A DNA stretch of 64,000 nucleotides from Leptodontidium sp. MPI-SDFR-AT-0119 (taxonomy: Eukaryota > Ascomycota > Leotiomycetes > Helotiales > Leptodontidiaceae): positions 868,001 through 932,000 of the forward strand of contig JAHLEZ010000002.1 in the NCBI GenBank assembly GCA_020726505.1, in the 5' to 3' direction. Each line of letters starts with the position of its first letter. Position 1 is the first letter of the stretch. Position numbers and translations under genes: made by a program. Shown here piece by piece: positions 1 to 11,658 of this stretch. A model generated the notes under the pieces. That model worked only from the letters and a program-made list of their open reading frames with translations. It was not told the origin of the DNA and made no database searches.

Positions 1-2845
1 GAAACCTCGACTTCTTCTTTGGAAAGCAAAAAGAAGCTCTTCCGATCCAGATGAATAATGCCGCGAAACAGAACGTCGGTGGTATCGAAGAACAGAGCGA
101 CTCCGCGGACTTGACGGATGAGCAAGTGGCTAGGAAATTGCAGGCAGAATGGGATCAGGAGGAAGCTGTTATAAGAAACATACCCAGGACTACGAATGGA
201 ACTGGCGCAGAGGATCTGGCAGGGAATCTGCAAGGTAGTGGAACCGAAAGACACACCGGGCTTGAGTCTAGCAAATCTGAAGAGTCCTCTAATCGCAAAG
301 CTATTGAAAGCAAGTCAGAAGCCCACGACATACCATCGCCCCGGAAGGAAGCCCCTAACTCTATGTTTACACCTAAAGGCAAGAATACTCTCTCGTTGCA
401 GTCAGCCGGATCTGCGGAAGACGACATCTGCTCGAATATACCATTCGATGAAAGCCCTCTGACGTTCAATCCTGCCAAATATGTGGAAGAACTACAAGGA
501 CACTGGCAAGCAGAAGGAGGAGATGCCTCTTATGCCCTTCTGACGAGGTGTTTCGTCCTGGTAAATAGTACGCAGAGTCGAATCAAGATTGTAGATACTC
601 TTGTCAATCTGCTCCGGGTGATCATTGAGGGCGACCCTAGTAGTCTACTTCCCACTGTATGTACAAACGTTCATGTTGTTTTGCCTTTGTCCTAAAAGAC
701 AAAAAATTACATCCTGGCGGTCTTCATGCCATTTCTCGAAATCTTAACTTTTTGTTTGTTTGGGAAGCTACCTAAACACGTTTCTGACTTCTTCGGTCCA
801 GGTCTGGCTAAGTACCAACGCCATTTCACCTCCTTACATATCACTTGAACTCGGCCTTGGAGGATCAGCTATTTCCAAAGCACTGAAAAATGTCTGTGGC
901 CTAGATAGCAGGTCACTAAAAGCTCTCTATGATAAGGTTGGCGACGCTGGCGATGTTGCATTTGAAGCAAAGAAGCGGCAGAGCTTTACTCTCAGAAAAC
1001 CCAAACCTCTCACGATTAAGGGAGTGTATCAGTCACTCGTCAAGATTGCCAAAACTCAAGGGACAGGGAGCGGCGAAATTAAGCAGAGAGTGGTAGATCG
1101 GTTACTGCAAGATGCGAGAGGGGCCGAGGAAAGTCGATACATTGTTCGAACTCTTTGTCAACATGTAAGTCTATTATTCCAGAAAATCAGGTCATATCGG
1201 ATGTTAATATCAAGTAGCTTCGTATTGGTGCCGTCAAAACCACCATGCTTATCGCACTCTCTCGCGCATTGCTCCTCTCTCGACCGCCAGGCGCAGACTT
1301 TCCACTGCAATCTGCAACTGAACTAGCCAAACTCAAGAAAGAGGAACTGGCAGAAGTATGGTCAAAATCAGAAGAAATCGTCAAAGCATGTTTCGCAAAA
1401 TGTCCCAACTACAACGATCTCATCCCCGTCCTCCTAGAAATCGGTGTATGTGACGAGCTGCTCATCAGATGCGGACTCGCCTTACACATCCCGCTACGTC
1501 CAATGTTGGGCAGTATCACGCGAGATCTCTCAGAAATGCTAACAAAGCTACAAGGCCGGGACTTCAGCTGCGAGTACAAGTACGATGGCCAGCGAGCACA
1601 GGTGCACTTCGATGACCAAGGCAAAGTCTCGATATTTTCACGTCACCTCGAGCTCATGACAGACAAGTATCCCGATCTGGTAGCCTTGATACCCAAGATT
1701 CGCGGCGAGGGCGTGTCGAGCTTCATCATGGAAGGAGAAGTTGTAGCTGTCGATCGCAACTCGGGTGATCTGAAAACATTCCAAACACTCGCAAACCGTG
1801 CTCGGAAAGATGTTGCCATCGGGAGCGTCAAAGTCGAGGTTTGCTTGTTCTCATTCGATCTCATGTACTTGAATGGCGAGTCGCTGCTCGATCGACCGTT
1901 TCGCGAAAGACGAGAACTCCTTCGAGGTCTATTCACAGAAGTCCCAAATCAGTTTACCTGGGTTAAGAGCATCGATGCAACATCCCAGGACTCCGAGACG
2001 GTACTTGAATTCTTCAAGAGCGCTACAGATATAAAATGCGAAGGCATCATGGTCAAGATCCTGGACAACCTCCCAAATCTAAAGATATCAGACGAAGAAG
2101 CAGACAGCACCGAAGTGATTGTACCAGAACCGCCGGCCAAGCCCGTAAAAGGCAAAAAGAAACAAGACAAAGAGCCAGTGGAGAAGAAAACTCGCCGAAA
2201 AGCCCTCCTGGCCACCTACGAACCCGACAAACGTCTCGACTCCTGGCTGAAAGTCAAGAAAGACTACAGCACAACATTCGATACGCTAGACCTCATCCCA
2301 ATAGCTGCCTGGCACGGCTCAGGCCGGAAATCGAAGTGGTGGTCCCCGATCTTACTCGCTGTGCGTAATGAGGAGACCGGCTCGCTGGAGGCTGTTTGCA
2401 AGTGTATATCCGGGTTCACAGATGCTTTCTATAAGGCTAACAAGGAGTTTTATGATGAGGATGGTGAGCATGTTTTGGGCGGGAAACCGAGTTATGTTGA
2501 CTACGAGGGTGGGCATCCTGATATTTGGTTTGAGCCGCAAGAGGTGTGGGAGATGGCTTTTGCTGGTAAGTTTCTTTCTCCCTGGAAATTCGATCCGCAA
2601 CAGTATTGACGTGGTTAGACATCACAATCAGCCCTACCTATACAGCTGCGATTGGACTCGTGAGTGATGAGAAGGGTCTGAGTCTGAGATTCCCACGCTT
2701 CCTCAAGAAGAGAGAGGATAAAAGTATTGACGAGGCGAGCACCAGTGAGTTCCTAGCTGGGCTGTGGAGAAAGCAAGAAGAGAAAGCCCCCACCGCTGCA
2801 AAAGATGCACAAGACGACGGCGGAGAAGAGGACGACGAAGCATGA
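1..2845 (+). CDS. CDC9: DNA ligase I (ATP-dependent), 5' partial
   Basis: Replicative ATP-dependent DNA ligase that seals Okazaki fragments and repair nicks in the nucleus. Exons read <3-656, 802-1164, 1218-2565 and 2619-2845, giving 863 visible residues. The frame is open to the window edge, so the true start lies upstream. The first visible residues, NLDFFFGKQ, look like an aromatic PCNA- or partner-binding motif near the N-terminus. The adenylation site is CEYKYDGQR, with the nucleotide-binding Lys at 1578-1580. It is followed by GEVVAVD, LKTFQTLANRARKD and DSWLKVKKDY, the order expected for nucleotidyltransferase motifs I, III, IIIa and V. The OB-fold end carries SPTYTAAIGLVSDEKG and LRFPRF. 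A lysine-rich insertion lies between the catalytic motifs (about 2130-2200). The tail is acidic. The family is certain; only the N-terminus is missing. Confidence 0.95.
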
Positions 2846-3043
2846 GTCAAGAACGAATGGGTCACTTCAAGCAAGCGAAAAAGAAAATTCGTCCATTCGT
2901 GTAACTAACGCCAACAAGCCCCAAAGGACTAGACAATTATCAAACGAATTCAACTCCAAACACCAAACAAACACAAACTAGAGTTAGCCTCCCAGATTTC
3001 TTTTCCATCACAACTGTACTGTATGTATCAACACATCTATCAA

Positions 3044-4483
3044 TCAAACATGAACCGAAGACAGGAACCCCAAATCCATATCAAAGCCACCGGATGTTTC
3101 CGCAAAGCCACCAAACGAAAAATCCGCTTCGAAATCAAAGTCGAAATCGAAGGCGGCCTTGGCTGGGTTCTGGGTCTTAGCAGCGCCGTGCTCACGCTCA
3201 CGCTCATGCTCGACCTCAAAGGGGAGAGGTGGCGTGGGAGCCCACACGCTCTGGGCGGCGTCGGATTCTTCGTCGAGGATTAAGGTGGTGGTGGAAGTGG
3301 TGGCGCACGGATCTGTACTTACATTTTCAGTCTAGGACGAACAGAGTCCCACGAAGGCATGAATGGAATGAAAAATGTGGAAGGGGTACTTGCCGAGTGG
3401 CTCTATGAAAGTTGGTGGAAAGAGGTCGGAGAATTCTCCAGGTGTTTGGACTTGTACATGTACTTGTCCTGGTGCCATTTGTTTGGAAGGTAAGGATGGG
3501 ACGGCGGCCGTGAATGTGGCTTGAGTATCGGGTGCTGTAAAACGGGATCAATCTAGGACCAACGAAATTCTTCGAGGGGGAGGTGTAGGGCTATTGATGG
3601 GAATACTTGCCGGGATGGTTTAGGTTTGGGGCTCGAGGATGTCCTTGATGTTTGCGGACAGGCTGGGCTGTGAGTCTTGGGTGCTTATGGGCTCTTGTGT
3701 CGGCAGTGTTGTGTCGTGCCCGCTTGCGAGCGATGTCTTGTGGGGTAGATGAAGACGATTCAACTATTGTTGGTGGGGTGCTAGAATAAGATGCAGGGCT
3801 GGATTGAGTTCGAGATGAAGAACAATGGCAGCATTCAGATGTTGTCTTGGGCGAAGCAGAAGTCATAGCAGTAACTCTCTTGGATGGCACGACCTCTGGG
3901 TCCGGTCTTGCGAGAACTCTCTCCTTGCGAACACGCTTCTCAGGAAACCGTGGTGGAAAGACCAAGATATTGTTCAGCTCGGCATTGACATCAATTCCTT
4001 TTCCTTATTAGCACGGTCCATTGCAACGCAGTCGATTTGATGCTTCATACCTTGTTCGAGCAATATCCTTTCAAGGAGAGAGTTCTTATACTTCAATATC
4101 AAGACCTCTTCCTTAGCACTAGCCTGCGCATTCTTCGACTCCTGCAACTTCTCCTTCTGCTCCTGAACAATATTCTCCAACTCGGAAATGTGCTCCTTCC
4201 GACGTTCTCGGAAGGCTGCTTGGGAGTCTCGGTTGCGTTGCTTCTTCTCTTCTGCCGAGGGGAACATCTGTTTCATCGTTAGACCTGACTGCTTTTTCGT
4301 ACCACTTCAAAGTTGCTAAAGAAAGTTGGTAATTAATTGACTTACAACTTTACGTCCCCCTTTCCCTTTCTTCAAGGACGGCGCAGAAGGAGAGCTGGCC
4401 GAGCCTCCACGATTTCCTCGCATCATGTTCTCGTCGTTATCAACCTCGCTCTCGGTACGTCGTGACACCCCACTTTCCGACAT
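3044..4483 (-). CDS. bZIP transcription factor (KapC/Fcr3-like), 383 aa
   Basis: Five exons join in frame: 4483-4346, 4267-4051, 3997-3611, 3534-3394, 3312-3044. The basic region has NRDSQAAFRERR, the fungal YAP/Pap1-type signature (Q and F in the DNA-contact positions). It is followed by a leucine-zipper-like helix and the block LLERILLEQGIDVNAEL, typical of the KapC-like subgroup. The rest is Ser/Pro-rich and disordered, and the C-terminus is rich in Phe/Asp, which could act in activation or partner binding. Start chosen at MSESG; an in-frame Met 22 codons upstream (4549) is possible. Introns 1 and 2 are GT-AG. Introns 3 (3535-3610) and 4 (3313-3393) both begin GCAAGT after CG, both in phase 1, so they are GC-AG introns. 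The assignment as a nuclear regulator is firm; its target genes are unknown. Confidence 0.85.
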
Positions 4484-5392
4484 GCTGGAGACGAGACGAA
4501 AGTCGCACAAGGTGGTGGGTGATAGATAGAGTGGGTAATCAGACTGCAAAGAAAAAAAGGGTGTGCCACACTACTTGATTGTCAATTGCACAATTAAAGA
4601 TCACAAGGTTGTGAGACAGAGAAGTGGTTTGAATATGGGGAAGTGTTGACAAAGGAAGGTGAGATAGATATCAGAGAAAAAAAATTCAATTGATGATGCC
4701 TGTGAAGGATGGGATGGTTATCAGTTGCGATTTCGCGGTGAGATATTCTTACGTACCAAATTTTGGGAGATTACTCGTACCTCGCCGTGGCTGACTAACC
4801 GAGTCTCGGCTAACACCCCTTTTCCAGTCCAGACGAGGAAAGAAATTAGTTCAAACTTCTACATTGAACTCAACTATAAGTCTTCATATTGAAGATCATC
4901 ATAAAGCAGAGACAGTCTGATGAGTTTTAAGTAGATGCTCTCCTGCAGGTACTGTCTAACCTGGGTTAGGAACCTGGTTGGGATTCTGACGAATAACAAT
5001 CATCGGCTGGAGCGAGTAGAGCTTATTACGTCTTGAGAACCTCGAAAATTACAACATGGGAGGGAACCTAAAGTTACTATTGGTGATCCAGAACCAGAAT
5101 CTTGCAATTCTAATGCAGGTCTAATGCAAGCTCAACTATGACAGCATTTCAGGCAGATCTGGACTTCGTCACCCCAAGAAACTGTGGGAGAGACACTCAG
5201 GTCACTTAACAGGCCTAAGACATGAATAACGTCAATCACAACGAATGAGATATACCAAGAAGCTTACTCTCAATTGGAATGAGATGAGTAAATGTTGAAG
5301 TTTTGACGCGTTTCAATTTAGGATCTACTTCCCCAGCCAGCCTCAATCCCCTGAATCACACCCAACACATCACTCGACTTTATTACAATACC
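4484..5392. other. Intergenic region upstream of the bZIP gene
   Basis: About 900 bp between the bZIP start and the 3' end of the hydrolase gene. It is fairly AT-rich. No open frame with convincing protein features, RNA gene or repeat was seen. It should hold the bZIP promoter and 5' leader. Confidence 0.5.
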
Positions 5393-6279
5393 TCACTTCC
5401 TCCACCCATTCTCCTCAACCCACTTCCTAATCCCCTCAACCGCGCCCTCCACTCCATCAACAACAATCGTCGGCCCACCCCTCGCCAAACTCCCAAGCTG
5501 ATCCGTCCAACCACCAGCCCCATGATGTCCACCCTTCCTATCCACCCACGCAGCCTGCATACCCACTGCCCTCGCACCTACGACATCAAACGGATTCCCA
5601 CTAACCAGCCACACACTCCCCACATCATTCGCCTTCCCTACTTTCTTTAGTAGGTGCTCGTACACCTTTGGATGCGGTTTGAAGGCTTTGACTTCTTGGA
5701 CGGTGATGAGGTCTTTGAAGACTGAGGCGTGGGAGGAGAGGGATGGGGATTGATTGACGGATGAGCTAACCATGGCGTCGGTGCCATTGGAGAAGACGTA
5801 AGCAGTTATATTGGGAGATGAGGCGATGTCTTTTAGACCTGGGGCGACATCCGGGAAGGTTCCGAGTGAATCATAGGCTTTCATTAGCGAGGCTATATTA
5901 TCTTCTGATAGAGTGACAGAAGATTCGGCCAGGGCGTGTTCGAGCGATGCATGTGTGATATCTGAGAATGGTTTGTAAAGACCTGAGATCAATAGTTTAG
6001 TACCTGGTCTTGGGAATTGGGAAGTAACACATCGTCTAATGAGAAGAACCCACCCATGCTATTCATACGCCAAGTATATTCCAACTGAAATCTAAATAGA
6101 TAATAGTTAGCTTCCATCTGGCAAAAAAGATTAAGTGAAACATACCTCCGCCACAGCGCAGCAATGGACTGGGCCTTCTCATCTCCAAAATGAGTAGCCA
6201 GCTCCTTTGCAATACTCTCCGTCGAGAGCAGCGTCCCATACAAATCAAACGCTATGACAATCTCGCTATTCGAAGCCAT
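5393..6279 (-). CDS. (S)-2-haloacid dehalogenase-like HAD hydrolase, 253 aa
   Basis: Three exons join in frame: 6279-6146, 6091-6054 (only 38 nt) and 5982-5393. The HAD motifs are in order: IAFDLYGTL with the nucleophile Asp near the N-terminus, VFSNGTD (motif II Ser/Thr), the Lys in AFKPHPKVY, and VSGNPFDVVGARAVG (motif IV region). The segment EYTWRMNSMG across the exon 2/3 join is typical of the type II haloacid dehalogenase cap. Such enzymes hydrolyse L-2-haloacids, but most fungal members have no known substrate. The length matches the family. The upstream in-frame TTG codon was not used as a start. It is divergent from the HNH gene, with 300 bp between starts. Confidence 0.88.
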
Positions 6280-6578
6280 GTTCTCCAATCATAATACTGG
6301 AATACAAAATCTTATTTTGTAACAATGTATAAATAGTATGAGTTGTGGAAAGTGGAGGAAGCTTAAAGTGTACCAATTGCGGGGTCATCATCAAATGCCG
6401 GATGACGCATGCGGGGTATGTAGGTACCAGTACAGTTTTTCGGAATGGCCCGAGTGGATGCCTGCTAAACGTTCCGGTCCCTGAAGATCTATTTAATTGC
6501 CATCTAAATCTTGGATACGCAGAAGTGGGAGATCAGATTTATTCATGCAGTGCCAATGAACAATCGATATTCTACACG

Positions 6579-7402
6579 ATGGACGATATTGAAGAGTCCA
6601 ACTTCCAGCTCTTCAGAGACTGTCTCTCCACCCCACTCATCGAGAAATCAAGCAGCACACCAACTAAGAAAGCACGTAAAGCACGAAACGGACGCAAGAA
6701 TGCAATCAAACCCGTGATGCAGACGGAAGAACCCAATGATGCCGAGGAATTGGGAGAATTCATAGATGTAAGTAAGCTCTCAATACCAAATGCCCTCACT
6801 CGTATTCAGAACATACATTGAAAAACTATCAGTACCTCGCTACAGAAATCTTCACCAATCTCCCAATTACACTAAGGACGTTGACATATTCAACCTGGCT
6901 TAACACACCTTCACTCCAAACTCTATATTCAGATCCGCTTCCAGCCAGCACAAACAATGCCATCCTAGACTCCCTTCCACCAAGTATCACCGACACATTA
7001 ACAACCTACTCACTCCTCCCGGCACTCAAAACAACAACCGAGTACCTAACCCCCATCCTATCAGCCTACATCACCGCCCTCCTCACGCCTCCTCCGCCAC
7101 CACGCACGACCAGTAACCAAGCAACGGAATGTGAGATTTGCGGCCGCTCGTGGATCCCATTGACGTACCACCACCTGATCCCTCGAGGGGTTCATGCGAA
7201 GGTTCTGAAGAGAGGTTGGCATACCGAGGATCAGTTGGAGAATGTAGCTTGGTTGTGTAGGGCGTGTCATAGTTTCGTGCATAGGGTTGCTAGTGGGGAG
7301 GAGTTGGCGAAGGAGTACTTTACTGTGGAGAGGTTGGTGGAGAGGGAGGATGTGAGGAGGTTCGCTGAGTGGGTTAGGAAGGTTAGGTGGAAGGCTAAAT
7401 GA
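6579..7402 (+). CDS. HNH endonuclease-domain protein, 252 aa
   Basis: Two exons, 6579-6767 and 6833-7402, phase 0. The N-terminal third has a basic, lysine/arginine-rich stretch (KKARKARNGRKN), perhaps for DNA/RNA binding or nuclear import. The C-terminal half carries a compact HNH-type zinc module: CEICGRSW, then LTYHHLIPRG, then WLCRACHSFVH. This gives paired CxxC motifs around a catalytic-type His-His. Similar stand-alone HNH proteins occur in many filamentous fungi, but I know of no assigned role. There is no sign of a homing intron or mobile element around it. The open frame upstream (from 6345) is treated as leader sequence because it lacks the character of the rest. Nuclease activity is inferred from the motif only. 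Confidence 0.75.
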
Positions 7403-7721
7403 GCTGGGTTTGAGTTGATTGATTGCAGCTTGTTTGTTTTTGGTGTGGCAGATGAGGAGGGGTGATATTTGGTCCTGGCGAGGGAATCAAGACGTACATC
7501 ACTTAAGCGAGGATTTCAAGATTCTCAAAACATGCTAATGAACAGGCAGTTTACGACGAAGTTGCTCTTCGCATTTGTTGTCAAAAGTGACGATTCTGCA
7601 TAATCCGTTTTACTCCGTGATATCTAAATGGCTGAGTTGAAGTAGCCAGAAGAGACCCACCCCACGCGTTCATGCTTTTTGTTGAATAACTCCGTGGCGC
7701 CTTTGGTAATACACAATCGAT
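7403..7721. other. Convergent 3' intergenic spacer
   Basis: A 319-bp spacer between the 3' ends of the HNH and serine hydroxymethyltransferase genes. Nothing but expected 3' UTR sequence was seen. Confidence 0.5.
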
Positions 7722-9332
7722 CTAAACTCTCCATCCCTCAACTGGGAGAGGGAAGCTACCAGCCCAGGCAGCAATTTCCTTTCTCATTTCGTTGATCTTC
7801 TCGACCTCGCCACCGGCGACCTTAGCCTTGAAGTCCTTGAGCTTGTTGTCGCTCTTGGGCAATGCGCCCTGGACCTCCTTGCAGATCTTGATGCACTGAT
7901 CAATGTAGCCTGCGACCCTGATGAATGCCTCCTCGCCGAAACCACGGGAAGTCATAGCTGGAGTACCGATGCGGATACCACATGGGGTGAGTGCTGACTT
8001 GTCGCCTGGGATGGAGTTCTTGTTGCAAGCAATGTTGACTTGCTCCAAAACAGCCTCAACACGAGCACCATCAAGTGCTTGTGCTCGGAGGTCCAAAAGA
8101 ACCATGTGGGAGTCAGTTCCGTCAGCCACGAGCTTGTAGCCGAGCTTCTTGAACTCAACCTCAAGAGCCTTAGCATTCTTGACAACCTGCTCCTGGTATT
8201 GCTTGAACTCAGGGGTGGTAGCTTGCTTAAGAGCAACGGCAAGAGCAGTGATGGTGTGGTTGTGGGGTCCACCTTGGTGACCTGGGAAGACGGAGAAGTT
8301 GATTGGGCCCTCAAGATCATAAAGAGTCTCCTTTCCAGTCTTAGCATCAGTCTTGCGGACACCCTTGCGGAAGAAGATCATGGCACCACGAGGACCACGA
8401 AGAGACTTGTGTGTGGTGGTGGTCACAATGTCAGCGTGCTCGAATGGGCTTGGAATGACACCAGCAGCAATGAGACCGGAGATGTGAGCCATGTCAACAA
8501 CAAGATAAGCACCGACAAGATCAGCGATCTTGCGCATGCGGGCGTAATCGATCAAACGACAGTATGCGGAGGTGCCAGCAACAAGAACCTTAGGTCTGTA
8601 CATAAGGGCGTTCTCCTCAAGTCTGTCATAGTCTATGATACCGGTCTCGAGGTTGACTCTGTATGGAAGGGTTTCGAAGTAGGTAGAGACGGCAGAGATC
8701 CTAGTTTCGAGTTAGTCTATGGCATCTGCCAGGGGCAGAATATACCCGACTTTCTCTGGGCGGTCTGGTAACCGTGACTCAAATGGCCACCGTGAGGGAG
8801 ATCAAGACCCATAAGTCTATCATGAGGTCTCATGATAGCCTGGTACACCTGCAAATTGGCAGGGCTGCCACTCAAGCATTGGACGTTGACTCCCCATTTC
8901 TCGGAATCGAGGTGAAAGGCCTTGAGAGCGCGAGCTTGGCAAGTCAACTCAATTGAGTCGATGTGCTGGTTTCCACCGTAGTATCTAGCACCTGGGTAAC
9001 CCTCGGAGTATTTGTTGGACATTGGGGATCCTAGTGCATCGAAGACGGCGCGGGAAGTAACATTCTCGGAGGCGATGAGGATAATGGATTCTCTTTGACG
9101 TTGGATCTCGAGTTTCTGTTGAGGGGACCGAGTTAGTATATTTTTCCGGACATAACTAAGGATTGGAATGCCTGTTTACCATGATCTCCGCGATTTCTGG
9201 GTCAGTGTCGAGGAGGGACTTCTCCAGCATCTACAAGAACGAGTCGGTCAGTGCAATCAAGTAGAGGCGGGGGATGTCAAAGCTTACGTCCTTGTGGGAC
9301 TCGGTGAGAGCATAGCTGCTGTTGGTGGCCAT
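7722..9332 (-). CDS. SHM2: Serine hydroxymethyltransferase, cytosolic type, 479 aa
   Basis: PLP enzyme interconverting serine plus tetrahydrofolate with glycine plus 5,10-methylene-tetrahydrofolate. Four exons join in frame: 9332-9288, 9230-9180, 9115-8751, 8700-7722. Hallmarks are [16 protein letters not shown], the glycine-rich region, and [13 protein letters not shown] with the PLP-binding Lys at 8406-8408. The start [15 protein letters not shown] is short and has no mitochondrial presequence, and total length matches cytosolic isoforms, so I call it the cytosolic one. The two first exons are tiny (15 and 17 codons). Intron 3 (8701-8750) uses a weak donor, GTCGGG, but joining at AA|G restores the conserved [18 protein letters not shown] block. 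Large open frames on the opposite strand here are shadows. Confidence 0.95.
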
Positions 9333-9965
9333 GATTGCGGTTGTAGTATCGGATTCAAAGACAATGAAAACTTTGAAAGAGGTGGTGAAGCGAAGTGGAA
9401 GTAAAAGAGCGTGAGTCTTTCAGAAAATTTAGGTATGGTACCCCTCACTTGCAGGGGTCTGCCGATCGCGCGGGGCACATGACTGGGGTCGGGAAAACAC
9501 TTTATGGCATTTCTTTGACTAGTTACAGCTGGTATATCGATGATATTTGTGCGAACTGGTGTTTGGTGTTTGTTAAGTTTTCGAAGTTCTAAATGCTGCG
9601 CAAAGGAAGTCACCGCCAGCAGCACTTTGAAGTCAGAATCGATTTTTACTCCAGCCACCCTCGACACCAAATGCCCCACTGGCTCAATTTCTACTCTAAC
9701 TACAAAACCTTAACCAGGGATTGGGGATTTCGAAATATGAGGACTTTCAATGGTGGCTTCTGTCAATAGAAAGATTTTACACTATAGGGGGCTGGTATTG
9801 ATTGGACTGTATCGAAAGGGGTTGAATTGCTTAGCCGAGGCGAGAACAACAACAGGCTGGCTTCTAGTTCCGTTCCACAATTTCCGCATGATAGCTTCAT
9901 CGTGTAGGACAACAGGATATCATTGCTACTAGACAGTACATTCCCTCCCTAGACACCCCCTATCA
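9333..9965. other. Intergenic region upstream of the hydroxymethyltransferase gene
   Basis: About 630 bp holding the SHM2-like promoter and the probable 3' region of RPA34. Short open frames are present on both strands, but none shows a recognisable domain. Confidence 0.5.
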
Positions 9966-10325
9966 TCATCCGGCCTCTGATGCCGAACTACCCTTCTGTC
10001 TCTTGGCGTCCTTATGCTTGAATTTCTTCATCTTTTCCCGTCGCTCCCCCGCTGTCAATTTTGGATCCGTAGCTCGTGTCAACTCCTTGAGTGACAAGTG
10101 ACCGCTCGATGAGCGAGTCTTGGACGAGCTGCGATGCTCTTCGGCAGATATTGACTTCTTAGAAGAATATTTGGAGTTGTGCAAACCTGTATTGGCAGCT
10201 AAGGGCTGTGAGAATGTCAGTGGCCTGGGAGGGGGGATTGGAGTCGTTGAGACCGAGTGTATTGGTGGTGTCTTTGATCGTAGAGGCAGCGGCGTTTCTG
10301 TGTTCTGCTGGTCTTCAGTTGACAC
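9966..10325 (-). other. In-frame open extension after the RPA34 stop
   Basis: Directly after the RPA34 stop codon (TGA at 10328-10326) the same frame stays open for about 119 codons. It encodes a Ser/Pro-rich stretch and a basic tail, including LKELTRA and KMKKFKHKDAKRQKG. Lysine-rich tails of this kind are typical of RPA34 proteins, so this may be a true C-terminus reached by an unrecognised intron, readthrough, or a strain-specific nonsense change. It could also be chance 3' sequence. No ATG opens this frame near its start. Confidence 0.4.
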
Positions 10326-11658
10326 TCATAGATTGCCGGCCAGCTTTCTCTGAGATGCGGTCTGCTTTTTCTTCAATCGTTTTAGCTCTCTGTGGTCAAT
10401 ACTACTCATTACGCTGGACGAACTGTGCTTAGATTTCTTTTCTCCTCCTTCACTGTGCTTCCTTTTCTTCTCCTTCTTCGAGGTAACATCGGATGAAGAC
10501 GTCACTATGTCAGGGTGTGGTGTCGAAGGTAGTGCTGGGCTGTCGGTCATCTCCTCGTCGGAATCAGCTGGTTGACCACCAGACTTAGCGACGCTCTTGG
10601 TCTTCAAGATGGGGCGATGGGTCGTGGCAGGTGCATCCTCCATTTCCTCGTCGGAAGAGCTCGAGCCAATTATGCCGGGTTCAGCAGTTCCAAACCCGAT
10701 TGGATGGAACCGCATCTTTAATCCTCGGGGTTGCTGTCGGACAGGTTTTTTCGCTGGAATCGTTGCCCTGCCAGGATTTGCGGTTGCTGGATCTTGGGCG
10801 ATTTGTTGAAGATGGAAGAATTGGTCAATTGGCTTTGAAGCTTCTCGACTATCAGCTGTGGAGATCTCTAAAGGGAGTCAAAAGTACTTACCAGCTTTGT
10901 AGCCCACATCCGAGCTAGGCACCATGATTCTGGTATATGTTGTGTCCTCAGCCAAGTCCTTCATGAATCCATAATCATTGCCATCGTGTGTTAGGACCGT
11001 CTTGCCATTCTTTGCGTCCAGCAGGGACATGGCTTTAATCGACGAAATTGGCACCGAAGCTGGTGCTGTGAAGTACCAGATCTGCTTTCCTTCCAGACCT
11101 GACTCCTTCAGCAATTGTGATGCTTTCAATGTTCCATCTAGGGATGTTAGGTCGAATCCAGGAGGAGGCCGGTACGGTGTAGGAGCGTGGAACGAGACAA
11201 TGTTGGTGGTAGGTTTTTTTGCAGGTTGCCTGGAGTGGTTAGCATTTACCATAGAAGACCTTCGACTTCTAGAATCTCACTTACTTAGTAGGCTCGATGG
11301 CTGCCGGAGCAGTCTCAGTAGAATCTTCGGATTCATCCTCGTCCTCACTGCTCTCGTCGCTCTCTGCACTCTCGCCTTCACTCTCGCTACTGCTTCCCGT
11401 GGGTGCAGGCATTTTGCGATTGGCTTTAGACTCCGCCTTGTTTGGCTTCGCGGATGACGGCGATTCATCGCTATCTGAACTTCCATTCGAATCCTCATCT
11501 GCAGGCTCATCATTTTCATCTTCCTCTTCGTCGCTGTCTTGAACGAACTCTTCACTTTTGTAAACTGCAGGTGCGGGGGACTTTTTCGAGACTTTTTTGG
11601 ACTTCGCAGACTTGTCCTTTTTCTCGGAGTCCCGGGATTTGGACTTTGAAGAAACCAT
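10326..11658 (-). CDS. RPA34: RNA polymerase I subunit RPA34 (A34.5), 413 aa
   Basis: Pol I-specific subunit that pairs with A49 and helps rRNA elongation in the nucleolus. Three exons join in frame: 11658-11285, 11229-10892, 10855-10326. The N-terminus is lysine-rich then strongly acidic (Ser/Asp/Glu tracts), as in nucleolar proteins. The middle exon carries the family core: FHAPTPYRPPPGFDL, then KQIWYFTAPASVPISSI, then the VLTHDGNDYGF block. The third exon continues through RQQPRGLKMRFHPIGFG to a long low-complexity Ser/Lys tail. Start chosen at 11658 (MVSSK); an in-frame Met lies 7 codons upstream. It is divergent from GRC3, with 218 bp between starts. The stop at 10328-10326 is followed by a long in-frame extension, listed separately. 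Confidence 0.85.

Noticed and set aside
5303..5650. Plus-strand frame of 115 codons
   Set aside because: Antisense to the last exon of the HAD hydrolase; Pro/Thr/Leu bias of a shadow frame.
6345..6578. Open frame with CTNC before the HNH gene start
   Set aside because: It reads in frame with the HNH gene, but its composition differs and it lies in the divergent promoter. The Met at 6579 is a better start.
8040..8771. Long plus-strand open frame of 243 codons
   Set aside because: It lies antisense to serine hydroxymethyltransferase exon 4, and its composition mirrors that gene.
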